IMG/VR virus record: IMGVR_UViG_3300047318_000234
Span: 1 to 28,795 of that record
Direction: 5' to 3' (one strand)
Source: a virus
DNA: 28,795 nucleotides
In this document: positions 13,642 to 20,819 of the stretch, one piece after another
Position numbering within the stretch: the first letter of the stretch is position 1
Layout of the letters: every line of letters starts with the position of its first letter
Program-made: the position numbers and the translations under genes
Notes under the pieces: model-generated
Told to the model about the DNA's origin: nothing
Seen by the model: the letters and a program-made list of their open reading frames with translations, nothing else
Database searches by the model: none

Positions 13642-14081
13642 GCCTTGACCTCTGGAAAGCGGAAGCAGCCGGCGACCGTCGCCTTGACCAAATTCAGCCA
13701 CTCATCGCAAAAGCGGTTCTCGACCACACAGCGCGGGTGCATCGCCTGCGCGTGGATGATCGACAGGTGCCCGGCGATCGGGTAGTCCCCGACGATGCCG
13801 ATGTGGTTCGTCGTCGGATAGCGCAGGACCACGATGTCGCCGGGGCACAGGTCGGCCCGCGAGACTTCGATCAGGTGCTTCCGGCAGACATCGACCATGG
13901 CCTCGGGCGAGGCTTCGCGCCGGTAGTCGGTCGGGATGTCCGTAATCAGAAAGCCCTGAGTCTTGGCCGCGTGCAGCACGACGCCCGCGCAGTCGGTCGT
14001 CCCGCCGTCTCGGGCCTGGTGCCGCCAACGCATGCCGAGCATGCTGCGCGCCGCTGCAACGGCTTCTTCTTGCTGAGTCAA
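13638..14081 (-). CDS. NlpC/P60-family peptidase of the tail tip
   Basis: The protein has 147 residues from TTG 14081. The TTG overlaps the previous stop (TTGA) and has a strong GGAGGAG 5 nt upstream, which settles the start. Catalytic Cys31 sits in GTTDCAGVV and His93 in TTNHIGIV, with LCPGDIVVLRY between them, as in phage NlpC/P60 proteins that sit just before the tip protein. The enzyme cleaves peptide cross-links in peptidoglycan, either as part of tail assembly or for cell-wall penetration during DNA entry. Confidence 0.88.
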   Translation of the reverse strand: MTQQEEAVAAARSMLGMRWRHQARDGGTTDCAGVVLHAAKTQGFLITDIPTDYRREASPEAMVDVCRKHLIEVSRADLCPGDIVVLRYPTTNHIGIVGDYPIAGHLSIIHAQAMHPRCVVENRFCDEWLNLVKATVAGCFRFPEVKA

Positions 14082-14971
14082 GACGGCTCCTCCGTCATGC
14101 TTCCCAAGCCGATGATCCGGTTGTTGCCCGGGAACAGCGACGGCGGGAAGCCGCGAAAATTGATGACGTTGTTGAACTTGTCGCCACAGTCGGACGTGCC
14201 GGCAGGGTTGCGCGAGCCGCGCTCATGGCGCTTGCGACAGCCAGGGATGACGGAATAGGACATGCCGACAGTCGGATCGAAGGGCAGCGGCAGGGCCAGG
14301 ACGAAGACGCCGGCCACGAAGCTGTGGACCTCCATCTGCATGCCGGCGTAGTCGCCCGTTTCGATGCGCAGCAGGCCGGCGCCAAACCAGTCCGATGCCT
14401 GGACGGCGGCTGTGTCGGTGAAGGTGCGGCGCGAGGCCACAGCGGTCGCCGTGCTGGTGAAGCGCATCGCCTCCACGTTGACCTGGCACTCGTCGTCGCC
14501 GAGCTGCGCTGGGCACAGCGGCCCGTAGGTGCGGCCGGTCATTTGCTGCATGGCTTGCGCCAGGCTGCGCAGTTCCGCCTTGAAGGTCGACCGCCCGACG
14601 CTCTGGCCGCCGATCCAGCCGGAGAACAGGATCGCCGTCCCCATGGTCAGATCGCGGTAATTGACCTCGAAGACGGTAACAAAGGTGTTATCCCACAGGC
14701 CGCCGACGATCTCGGCCTCGGTGGCGAAGTCGTCCGACAGTGCCCCGTTGATCTCGGTGTTCTGGACCGCCCCGTTTGCCGACTGCTGGAGATCCATCGG
14801 GCTAACGCCATCGCGGGCCTCGTAGGCTTCGCCAGCGATGTAGAGCTTTTCCGAGAACCCCGTCACCGTGACTACCCGCCCGTCAGGACGCTCTAAGCGC
14901 CAGCATCGCGCGATGGTCCGCGTCCGCAGTGCGTAGTGCGCCTTCAGTGCGGCACTGATGTTCGACTTCAT
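14078..14971 (-). CDS. DUF2163 / TIGR02218-type tail protein (GTA gp13-like)
   Basis: The protein has 297 residues from ATG 14971 (ATGA overlap). Family features are the start CWRLERPDGRVVTVTGFSEK, LQQSANGAVQNTEINGAL, LFSGWIGG, and especially the C-terminal metal-binding-like end: VIPGCRKRHERGS then TSDCGDKFNNVINFRGFP. Five Cys lie in the second half (for example YGPLCPAQLGDDECQVN). The conserved cluster resembles the iron-sulfur or zinc tip of distal tail hub proteins in gene transfer agents. It is a part of the tail tip between DUF2460 and NlpC. Confidence 0.88.
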   Translation of the reverse strand: MKSNISAALKAHYALRTRTIARCWRLERPDGRVVTVTGFSEKLYIAGEAYEARDGVSPMDLQQSANGAVQNTEINGALSDDFATEAEIVGGLWDNTFVTVFEVNYRDLTMGTAILFSGWIGGQSVGRSTFKAELRSLAQAMQQMTGRTYGPLCPAQLGDDECQVNVEAMRFTSTATAVASRRTFTDTAAVQASDWFGAGLLRIETGDYAGMQMEVHSFVAGVFVLALPLPFDPTVGMSYSVIPGCRKRHERGSRNPAGTSDCGDKFNNVINFRGFPPSLFPGNNRIIGLGSMTEEPS

Positions 14972-15891
14972 TCGCGAACCTCAAGCAGAACGACGGATGA
15001 AGCAGCCAGGAAGCGCGCGGCGCGGTCGCCAGCGATGACCATTTCCCACTCAAGATCATCCGATGCGAACTGAACTGGCACATAGAAGTAGCCCGAGCAG
15101 GTCAGCGTCTCGGACGCTTGCGGGTACAGAGCCGCGGTTCCACCCGTGGCGGCCAGTCCTGCGGTGTTGGTCGAGACGGTCAGGCTCGTGCCGCCCTTGG
15201 CTGTGATCTGGTGCGAGAAGCCGTTCAGGGTCGTCGCCGCGGTGCCGGTGAGGCCCGATACGTAGACTTGCTGCCCGACAGACATCGCGGCAACGATGCC
15301 GACGCCAGAGGCAAAATTCAGAACGGTCGTGGCGCCGGTCGCGATGGATGTGAGGGCCTGCGTCTGCTCGGCCACGAACGTGACCAAGCCGGTGTCGGCG
15401 TTGATCGATGCATTGCCGGGAGCCGCGCCGATCGTGACGGCCGCACCGCTCCGCAACATCGCGATCGTGCCCTTGGGGCGGGTGATCTTGCGGTCGCTAT
15501 AGAGGACAGACCCCGCCGACGTGTACCGCTTCCCAAGGAGATAAGTAGGCACGCCGAAGCCAGCGCCTCCGGTCCCGACGAGCATCCCATTGGCAACAGG
15601 AAGCAGCACACCTTGAGCCGGCGTGATGTAGCTGTCCGTCGGGTCTTCCATCAGGAAGCCGTAGGCGCCGCCTGCGGTCACTTCATGGAGCGCCGACACT
15701 GCCTGCCACGCATCGACGCGCGTAGGCACATACGCGATCTCAAACTCACGTAGCGCGCTTGCCCAGATGATGTCGACATCAACGAAGCCGCCTTGGTTCA
15801 CAGTGCGGCGGTTCATCCGCTTCTGGCGACCGCGGACGCCGGCCGACAGCGCGCTATTCGGTAGGATCACGTCGTTTCGTACGATCGGCAT
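14968..15891 (-). CDS. DUF2460 / TIGR02217-type distal tail protein with inserted module
   Basis: The protein has 307 residues from ATG 15891, directly behind the tape-measure stop (TAAATG). Family marks are the start PIVRNDVILPNSALSAGVRG, FEIAYVPTRVDAW, the strongly conserved FLMEDPTDSYITPAQGVLLP, and KITRPKGTIAMLRSGAAV. The end is GYFYVPVQFASDDLEWEM. The family is usually about 200-220 residues, so this one is about 90 longer. The extra part, about residues 175-260, reads as an FCCH-like beta module (ATGATTVLNFASGVG, GQQVYVSGLTGTA). It probably forms the distal tail ring. Confidence 0.87.
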   Translation of the reverse strand: MPIVRNDVILPNSALSAGVRGRQKRMNRRTVNQGGFVDVDIIWASALREFEIAYVPTRVDAWQAVSALHEVTAGGAYGFLMEDPTDSYITPAQGVLLPVANGMLVGTGGAGFGVPTYLLGKRYTSAGSVLYSDRKITRPKGTIAMLRSGAAVTIGAAPGNASINADTGLVTFVAEQTQALTSIATGATTVLNFASGVGIVAAMSVGQQVYVSGLTGTAATTLNGFSHQITAKGGTSLTVSTNTAGLAATGGTAALYPQASETLTCSGYFYVPVQFASDDLEWEMVIAGDRAARFLAASSVVLLEVRE

Positions 15892-18378
15892 TTAGGAATT
15901 CCTCACTTCAGCGACGCGAAGCTGCCGGGAGATCGCGGCGCCGTTCTGCGATGCGGTCTTAGTCGACTCGCCGGGCTGCGCCTGGTAATTGACGACGATG
16001 GGGCGCGATCCGCCACCGCCGCCGCTGTTCGGGGACACCTGGCCGGCTTGGCTTCCGGTCATGAGGTACTGCTTGCCGGCAACGCTCAGAAGCTCCGGGC
16101 CTTTCTCGTTGACCCGGTACATGCTGTTGGGCGACACCGGGCCGCCGATAGCGCGAGTTCCGAGGCCACTAATGAAGGTGCCGAGCAGGTCGCCCACACC
16201 ACCGCCGCCAGACGAACCGCCGCCAGAAGATCCACCACCGAGAGCGCCGCTGAGAAGGTTCGCCAGCGGGCCGGTGATCGACTGCTTGATCGCGATCCGC
16301 GCGATGTCGGCCACGATCGAATTAACCAGCGACTTGAAGTCCAGCTTGCCGGTCGTCACGAAGTCGACCAGCGCGTCTTCCATGCCCTTGAAGGCATTGG
16401 TGACGGCCTGCTCGGTCTGAGCGAAAACGTTCTGCGACTCGTCGTAGTAGTTCTTCAGTGCCTCGGATGCACCGAGGGCGAAGTCCTTCTGCTTTTCCTC
16501 GATCTGCTTGTAGTAGTCGGTGTAGCTGGCGATCGACTTCGCTTGAAACTCGTTCAGCAGTGCCAGTTCGCGATCGAAGTCAGCCTGCCGGCCGGCAAAT
16601 TTCCCGTTGCGGTTGTCGCGCTGCAGGTCTTGGCGCTGCTGCTCGTAGCGCTCGGTGATCTGGCTGATGGCCGAGTTGAAGTCGCGGGCTTTGTTGCCTT
16701 TGCCCATGCCCTCCACTTCAAGCTGACGGGCTCGGTTGGTAACGTCCAGATAGGACTGAGCCGCAGCGCGCGCATCCACGTAGGCGCGAGCGATCGTGTC
16801 GAGCGAGTCCTTTTCCTTGATTGCGAGGACTTCAAGGTCAGCCGTCGAGTTCTGGCGGATCTTGGCGATCTTGGCCTGCGCGTCCGCGATCTTGCGGTCG
16901 TTGTCGATCTTGTCCTTGCCGGTCAGAACTTCCTGCTGCAGCCGCGCGATTTCCTTCTGCGAGGTTTCCGCTTGGATGGCCTCGTTCTGCTGGATGAAGT
17001 CGCGCTTCTGCTGGTAGTACTCCGATTCGCTGATCAGACTGGCCTGGCGCTTGGCCTCCATCACCTTCTCGCTGTTCGCGATGGTGTTCGACAGGGCTTC
17101 GCCAGCCTTGCGGATCTCGTCGATGTCGGCGGTTAGCTGGTGCTTCGCCTCTTGAGCGGCGCTGTTGTCGACCTTTCCACCGCCGCCGCCCGTCTTGGGT
17201 TCGGGCTTCTTGATGACCGGCGCGTCTACCTTGGCGATCGTGTCCTTCAGCGACTTGGAGCGAGCGAGCAGGCGCGCGTTCTCGCTGTCGTTCTCTTCGT
17301 CGCGCGGCTTGAACAGCTTCCCGGAGGCGATCTGCCCGAGCAGCGTGAACTGGCCCGGCAGGGTGGCGTATTGGGCGATGGCGCCGAGGGTCGGCAGGAA
17401 CGAGTCGCCGTCCTTCTTGGCTTGGAGGTACTGGGCGCTCAATTTGGCGAGCGCGCCGATCAGCGGGCCGGCTAGCGAGATGGCCGCCGCTTCCGAGCCG
17501 AGCTTTATCTTGGTGAGGTTGTCGTTGAAGTCGGCCGCGGACTTGGCGAGGTCGCCGCTGTAGATGGCGCCGAGTTGCTTCGCCTCCGAACCAAGCGCGC
17601 GGATGCCGCTGGCGCCCTGGTTGAGAAACGGGATCATGGTCTCGCCGCTCTTGCCGAATCCCTCTTGAGCGAGTGCAGCCTTACCTGCTCCGTCCTTGTA
17701 GCTCGCGAACTTCGACGCGATGTCCTCAAGAACGACGCCGGTATTGCGCAGCTTGCCGGCCGAGTCCGTCGCAGAGACGCCGATCGCGTCGAAGAAGGCT
17801 GCGGCCTCCTTGTTCCCGCCCGCGGCCTCGGCCATCAACTTCGACAGCTTGCGGATGCCGACCTGCAGGTCTTCGAACTTGGTGCCGACCGCTTCGCCAG
17901 CGAACCGCAGTTCGCTCAGTTTTTCGACGGTGATCCCGGTCTTCTCCGAGATGTCGTCCAGCGAGTCGAGGAGCGCGATGCTGTGCGAGACGGACGCGAC
18001 CGCCGCGGCCGAAGCCGCCGCTGCCAACGTCAGGAATCCCGTCTTCAGCCGCTCGCCGATGACGACGCCCTTTTCATAGGCTTCGTTCATCTTGAGCGCG
18101 TTGCTGGCCGCGCCCAGTTGGGCCTCTGATGCGCCCTTGAGGGCCAGCTTGTAAAGCTCGATCTCGCGCGTCGACTTGCCATTCGTCGCCGCCACGGTCT
18201 GCAGGTTGCGGACGTAGTTGTCGATCGACTTCGACGCGCGTGCAGAGGCCGTGCCGACCGAGTCGGCGACGTCCTTACCGAAGCTCTTGATCGACCGCTT
18301 GGCGTCGTCGATGCCAGCCTTCAGCTTGGTAGCGTCGGCACTGACCTCGATTACGCCCTTCCCGATTACGTCAGACAT
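15892..18378 (-). CDS. Tail tape measure protein
   Basis: The protein has 828 residues. It starts GVIEVSADATKLKAGIDDAKRS and continues with the classical helical N-terminal part. A hydrophobic stretch at about 130-150 (LTLAAAASAAAVASVSHSIA) is followed by KTGITVEKLSELRFAGEAVG. From about 405 to 640 there is a very long Gln/Glu/Lys/Ala coiled coil. The lambda-type C-terminal domain contains QAVTNAFKGMEDALVDFVTTGKLD (about 655-675). A GGGSSGGG linker and AIGGPVSPNSMYRVNEKGPE follow at the end. The protein sets tail length; 828 residues at about 0.15 nm each suggest a tail near 120 nm, if the family rule holds. Confidence 0.93.
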   Translation of the reverse strand: MSDVIGKGVIEVSADATKLKAGIDDAKRSIKSFGKDVADSVGTASARASKSIDNYVRNLQTVAATNGKSTREIELYKLALKGASEAQLGAASNALKMNEAYEKGVVIGERLKTGFLTLAAAASAAAVASVSHSIALLDSLDDISEKTGITVEKLSELRFAGEAVGTKFEDLQVGIRKLSKLMAEAAGGNKEAAAFFDAIGVSATDSAGKLRNTGVVLEDIASKFASYKDGAGKAALAQEGFGKSGETMIPFLNQGASGIRALGSEAKQLGAIYSGDLAKSAADFNDNLTKIKLGSEAAAISLAGPLIGALAKLSAQYLQAKKDGDSFLPTLGAIAQYATLPGQFTLLGQIASGKLFKPRDEENDSENARLLARSKSLKDTIAKVDAPVIKKPEPKTGGGGGKVDNSAAQEAKHQLTADIDEIRKAGEALSNTIANSEKVMEAKRQASLISESEYYQQKRDFIQQNEAIQAETSQKEIARLQQEVLTGKDKIDNDRKIADAQAKIAKIRQNSTADLEVLAIKEKDSLDTIARAYVDARAAAQSYLDVTNRARQLEVEGMGKGNKARDFNSAISQITERYEQQRQDLQRDNRNGKFAGRQADFDRELALLNEFQAKSIASYTDYYKQIEEKQKDFALGASEALKNYYDESQNVFAQTEQAVTNAFKGMEDALVDFVTTGKLDFKSLVNSIVADIARIAIKQSITGPLANLLSGALGGGSSGGGSSGGGGVGDLLGTFISGLGTRAIGGPVSPNSMYRVNEKGPELLSVAGKQYLMTGSQAGQVSPNSGGGGGSRPIVVNYQAQPGESTKTASQNGAAISRQLRVAEVRNS

Positions 18379-18704
18379 TTACTTTTCTTTCTGGGTCAGG
18401 CGTATCTGTTCAAGGGCCGCGTCTTCCATGGTTCGCAGGTCATCAAAGACGTGCGGCCACTCGGAGCGCGGTACTCGGGTCATTCGGAAGGTGGACTCAA
18501 TGGCCTGGTAGTCGAGCCCCGTAGGACCGGCCATGCCAGTTCGCCATTGAGTTGAGGACGCGATGAAGGTGTTCACCGCAAGCACGTTGTCGGGCCATAC
18601 ATCGATGGGCGGACCGCTCGCCTCCTCTACCGTGAGGCCCCAGGCCGAAGCCTCCGCCTCACTTGGCCCTTTCTTGTAGAGGGCGACAGCGATCGCCCTT
18701 AGTT
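18379..18704 (-). CDS. Frameshift extension of the tail assembly chaperone (gpT-like, DUF1799-like)
   Basis: This frame has no good start or ribosome binding site of its own. It is open from before the stop of the upstream chaperone gene. After a -1 shift at the A AAA AAC heptamer it would add about 107 residues (LRAIAVALYKKGPSEAEASA... through QWRTGMAGPTGLDYQAIEST and ending QIRLTQKEK). The QWR...G..GLDY pattern matches DUF1799-type phage proteins, which sit at the gpT position. The resulting gpGT-like fusion would be about 210 residues and helps the tail tube assemble around the tape measure protein. The tape measure ATG follows directly. Confidence 0.78.
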
Positions 18705-18708
18705 TTTT
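18632..18708 (-). promoter_or_regulatory. Programmed -1 frameshift site with downstream hairpins
   Basis: On the minus strand the last sense codons of the chaperone gene read GCA AAA AAC TAA, which contains the classical slippery heptamer A AAA AAC (18708-18702). A 7-bp hairpin follows after 2 nt: AGGGCGA-TCGCTG-TCGCCCT, 18699-18680. Further on lies GTGAGGC...GCCTCAC (18662-18632), which encloses AGGC-TTCG-GCCT with a stable UUCG loop. The -1 frame is open and encodes the expected second protein. The layout matches the lambda G/GT arrangement. Confidence 0.82.
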
Positions 18709-19010
18709 GCGCGGTGCTTTACAAGCTCGTCGATGTACGCTCGATAGACCGCAACGGCGACGCCCATGCGGTTTTCGAGCAGCGTCTCGACGTTCGCGCG
18801 GCTGAACTCGTCATCAAGATCCCAGCCAGCACACATGTCCATGAACATGTCCGCATCATTCCGGCCGTCGCGCTTCTCGATGAAGTCTTCGAGGGCCGTC
18901 TTGGTGCGGTGCTTGAAGGTGACCTTGACATCGACCGATTCGCCGCCGGCGACCGGGAAGGCCACGGCGGCGACAAAGGTCGGGTCAGCCTTGAGCGCGA
19001 ACTTCGCCAT
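18699..19010 (-). CDS. Tail assembly chaperone (gpG-like)
   Basis: The protein has 103 residues from ATG 19010, which overlaps the tail tube stop (TGATG). The pattern is FVAAVAFPVAGGESVDVKVTFKHRTKTALEDFIE in the first half, a beta pair with a Lys-rich strand. The helical part DADMFMDMCAGWDLDDEFSR...VAVAVYRAYIDELVKH follows. This is typical of the short chaperone encoded between tail tube and tape measure genes in siphoviruses. The last codons contain the slippery heptamer, so most ribosomes make this short product and a minority make the extended one. The chaperone is not expected in virions. Confidence 0.85.
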   Translation of the reverse strand: MAKFALKADPTFVAAVAFPVAGGESVDVKVTFKHRTKTALEDFIEKRDGRNDADMFMDMCAGWDLDDEFSRANVETLLENRMGVAVAVYRAYIDELVKHRAKN

Positions 19011-19786
19011 CAGTAGCGCACCGGCTCGGCTTGCAGCGACAGCGTCAGCTCAGACGCCATCAGCTCGTTCACCGTCAGGCTCGGGGTCTTGTTGACGCTG
19101 ATGAAGGCGTTGTAAGACAGGATCGAGGCCGAGGGCAGCGTGATCTTCACGGCGCGTTGCAGGCGGTCATCGTTGGCGACCACGGCCAGCAGGTAGCCCG
19201 GCTGCGTGATGTCGTCGGCGACCGAGAAGGTCAGGCCAGCGGCAGACTTGAATGTCGGGATGCGCTTCTGCGAGTCCGATTCAAGGAACTGGTATTCGAG
19301 GAACTGCTGTTCGCCGCCGTTCGAGGACGAGGACAGGATCTGCGAGAGCTGGGTGTAGCCGGTGACCTTGCGCACGGTGCCCGTGCCGCTGCCGGCCGGG
19401 TAGATGCTGGTCAGGGTGGTGTCGATGCCTTCGAGGTTGAACGTGTTGGCGGTGACGCCCGAGACGCGGACCACCTTGTTCGTCAGGCGCGACCAGCCCG
19501 AAGTGACTTCGACGAAATCGCCGTTTGCCAGGCCGTGAGCGGTCGAAGTGGCGACTGCCGGATTGGCATTGGTCAGGGCGGAGACGGTGAGCGCCGAGCC
19601 GTAGCCCGAGGCGATGGCGACGATTGCGCCGTTAGGCAGACTGACGGAACCCATCAGCGCCAGGCCCATCAGCACCTCGCGATGCGAATCGACGAAGCCG
19701 GCAACGTCAACGCCGGCAGCTTGTGCGCCGAGCGAGACAACGGCAAGGGCTGCGGTAAACAGCAGAGGGAGGAGCGACTTTTTCAT
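19010..19786 (-). CDS. Major tail tube protein, with an N-terminal signal-peptide-like extension
   Basis: The conserved part starts at about residue 45 (SVSLPNGAIVAIASGYGSAL). An FCCH-like segment follows (ALTNANPAVATSTAHGLANG, then FVEVTSGWSRLTNKV), and then the tail tube pattern GEQQFLEYQFLESDSQKRIP, LTFSVADD, PGYLLAVVANDDR and VNKTPSLTVNELMA...LSLQAEPVRY. The family normally begins near MxLPNGA. Here ATG 19786 (AAAGG upstream) adds MKKSLLPLLFTAALAVVSLG AQA, a textbook Sec signal peptide, in frame. An internal ATG at 19669 with GAGG 5 nt upstream gives the usual length (about 220 residues) and may be the true start. The gene follows two terminator hairpins. Confidence 0.8.
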   Translation of the reverse strand: MKKSLLPLLFTAALAVVSLGAQAAGVDVAGFVDSHREVLMGLALMGSVSLPNGAIVAIASGYGSALTVSALTNANPAVATSTAHGLANGDFVEVTSGWSRLTNKVVRVSGVTANTFNLEGIDTTLTSIYPAGSGTGTVRKVTGYTQLSQILSSSSNGGEQQFLEYQFLESDSQKRIPTFKSAAGLTFSVADDITQPGYLLAVVANDDRLQRAVKITLPSASILSYNAFISVNKTPSLTVNELMASELTLSLQAEPVRY

Positions 19787-19807
19787 GGCGAGGGGCCTTT
19801 CAGGACG

Positions 19808-19830
19808 AAAAAAAACCGCCTCTGGGGCGG
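19808..19830 (-). terminator. Intrinsic terminator before the tail tube gene (proximal)
   Basis: Minus strand: CCGCC-CCAGA-GGCGG followed by eight T (19830 down to 19808). It lies 21 bp upstream of the tail tube ATG at 19786. Between it and the next terminator lies a third short hairpin (GCCC/GGGC, 19842-19853) without a U-tract. Confidence 0.8.
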
Positions 19831-19864
19831 GGTTGGTGAATGCCCGAAAGGGCGGTGCGGAAAC

Positions 19865-19891
19865 AAAAAAGGCCCGCGGGTTAGGCGGGCC
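19865..19891 (-). terminator. Intrinsic terminator after the HNH-AP2 gene (distal)
   Basis: Minus strand: GGCCCGC-CTAACCC-GCGGGCC followed by six T (19891 down to 19865), a 7-bp all-GC stem. It starts 20 bp after the stop of the HNH gene at 19912 and probably ends the cassette transcript. Confidence 0.88.
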
Positions 19892-19911
19892 TTGGCTGGG
19901 GGACGAGCTGC

Positions 19912-20427
19912 TTAAATGGTGCAGCCCTCGTGATCTTTTCTCTTCTCTACTAGGTAGGCTTGGTGAGCCTCCTCTGCTGTGTCGTACAGGCCGATATGCC
20001 GGCCCTTCCCGTTCAACTGAATCCGAGCGCGCCATCTGTTCGTCGGCGCATGGAACACCACGCCGAGAAACCCGCTCTCGTTGTCCTTTCGAGGCTTGCG
20101 GATGTTTTCGCGGTTGACCTGATTTGTCACATCCCGCAGGTTGTCGATGCGGTTGTTGCCGCGGTCGCCGTCCTTGTGGTCGATGTCCTCTGCCGGCCAA
20201 ACGCCATGCACGTAGAACCATGCGAGCCGATGCGCCATGTAGCGAACCGAATCAACCGTCACCCGGTAGTAGCCGACCTGATTCCCGCCGCTGATGATGA
20301 AATCCGCTCGATCTCCAACTTGATGCCGCTGCGCCGTCCGCACCTTGCGAGTGAAGATGCCCGTCAGCGGGTCGTAGTGCAGCAACTCCTTCAGTCGGTC
20401 ATGCGCGATCAGTTCAACGGCCTTCAT
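19912..20427 (-). CDS. HNH endonuclease with C-terminal AP2 DNA-binding domain
   Basis: The protein has 171 residues from ATG 20427 (ATGA overlap with the zinc protein). The first 55 residues (HYDPLTGIFTRKVRT, NQVGYYRVTV) are the usual lead-in. The HNH core follows: AHRLAWFYVHGVWP (H66), DIDHKDGDRGNNRIDNLR (H84, N92, N96). Residues about 118-160 (SGFLGVVFHAPTNRWRARIQ, then GLYDTAEEAHQAY) are an AP2-like DNA-binding domain. Free-standing HNH-AP2 proteins are mobile homing-type endonucleases in phage genomes. It is placed between tail genes, which it does not resemble. Confidence 0.9.
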   Translation of the reverse strand: MKAVELIAHDRLKELLHYDPLTGIFTRKVRTAQRHQVGDRADFIISGGNQVGYYRVTVDSVRYMAHRLAWFYVHGVWPAEDIDHKDGDRGNNRIDNLRDVTNQVNRENIRKPRKDNESGFLGVVFHAPTNRWRARIQLNGKGRHIGLYDTAEEAHQAYLVEKRKDHEGCTI

Positions 20428-20717
20428 GCGGCCACCAGTTGAAAGCTGGCCGATCCGTAGCCGTTGCGGGCTTTCCATTCCGGGCTTGCCTTGGCCGCCT
20501 TACCCATGGAGATCACTGCTGCGGTGCTGATGCGGAGGTTCTTGCCTTGGTAGCGTTGACGCAGAACCTTCGAGGCGCAGATGCAGCCGACGTTGAACTC
20601 TTCGCCGAACTCGTTGCGAACCATCACGGCGCGGACCAGATTGGTCTTGCCGCAGCAGTCGCACACCGGGTAATCGCTGGTGCCTGCGACGGTGAATTGT
20701 GTTCCTTCGATTGCCAT
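20424..20717 (-). CDS. Small zinc-binding protein upstream of HNH-AP2
   Basis: The ATG at 20717 has GGAG 7 nt upstream; an extended frame to 20780 overlaps the promoter and is rejected. The protein has 97 residues. VCDCCGKTNLVRAVMVRNEF followed by FNVGCICASKVL gives four or five Cys in two pairs, a zinc-ribbon pattern. The rest is Lys-rich and probably helical (MGKAAKASPEWKARNGYG). It has its own promoter and is coupled to the endonuclease gene. It may assist DNA binding by the endonuclease; function unknown. Confidence 0.65.
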   Translation of the reverse strand: MAIEGTQFTVAGTSDYPVCDCCGKTNLVRAVMVRNEFGEEFNVGCICASKVLRQRYQGKNLRISTAAVISMGKAAKASPEWKARNGYGSASFQLVAA

Positions 20718-20751
20718 TTTGCTGCTCCGGTATTTGTGTTGCGATGGAGTT

Positions 20752-20780
20752 AATGTAGTACAACAACCATCACGACGCAA
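20752..20780 (-). promoter_or_regulatory. Leftward promoter of the zinc protein / HNH-AP2 pair
   Basis: Minus strand: TTGCGT (20780-20775), 17 bp, TACATT (20757-20752). The palindrome TGTAGTACAACA (20754-20765) overlaps the -10, offering a place for control. The -10 is the same hexamer as in the early promoter. Confidence 0.55.
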
Positions 20781-20813
20781 GTACTTTTTGTATCACAGCA
20801 AATACTTTACAAT
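20779..20813 (+). promoter_or_regulatory. Rightward promoter of the divergent regulator; probably leaderless mRNA
   Basis: TACAAT at 20808-20813 ends 6 nt before the ATG at 20820, so transcription should begin at the A of the start codon. No ribosome binding site is present. The -35 is weak (TTTTTG, 17-bp spacer). AGTACTTT (20780-20787) and AATACTTT (20801-20808) repeat 21 bp apart, and AAGTACTT at 20779-20786 is palindromic. A leaderless transcript and flanking repeats are typical of autoregulated phage repressors. Confidence 0.5.
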
Positions 20814-20819
20814 CCGCGC

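Noticed and set aside
16048-17136. 362-codon plus-strand frame in the tape measure region
   Set aside because: Antisense to the coiled-coil part of the tape measure protein; Leu/Val/Arg-rich composition is a mirror of Gln/Asp/Ala codons.
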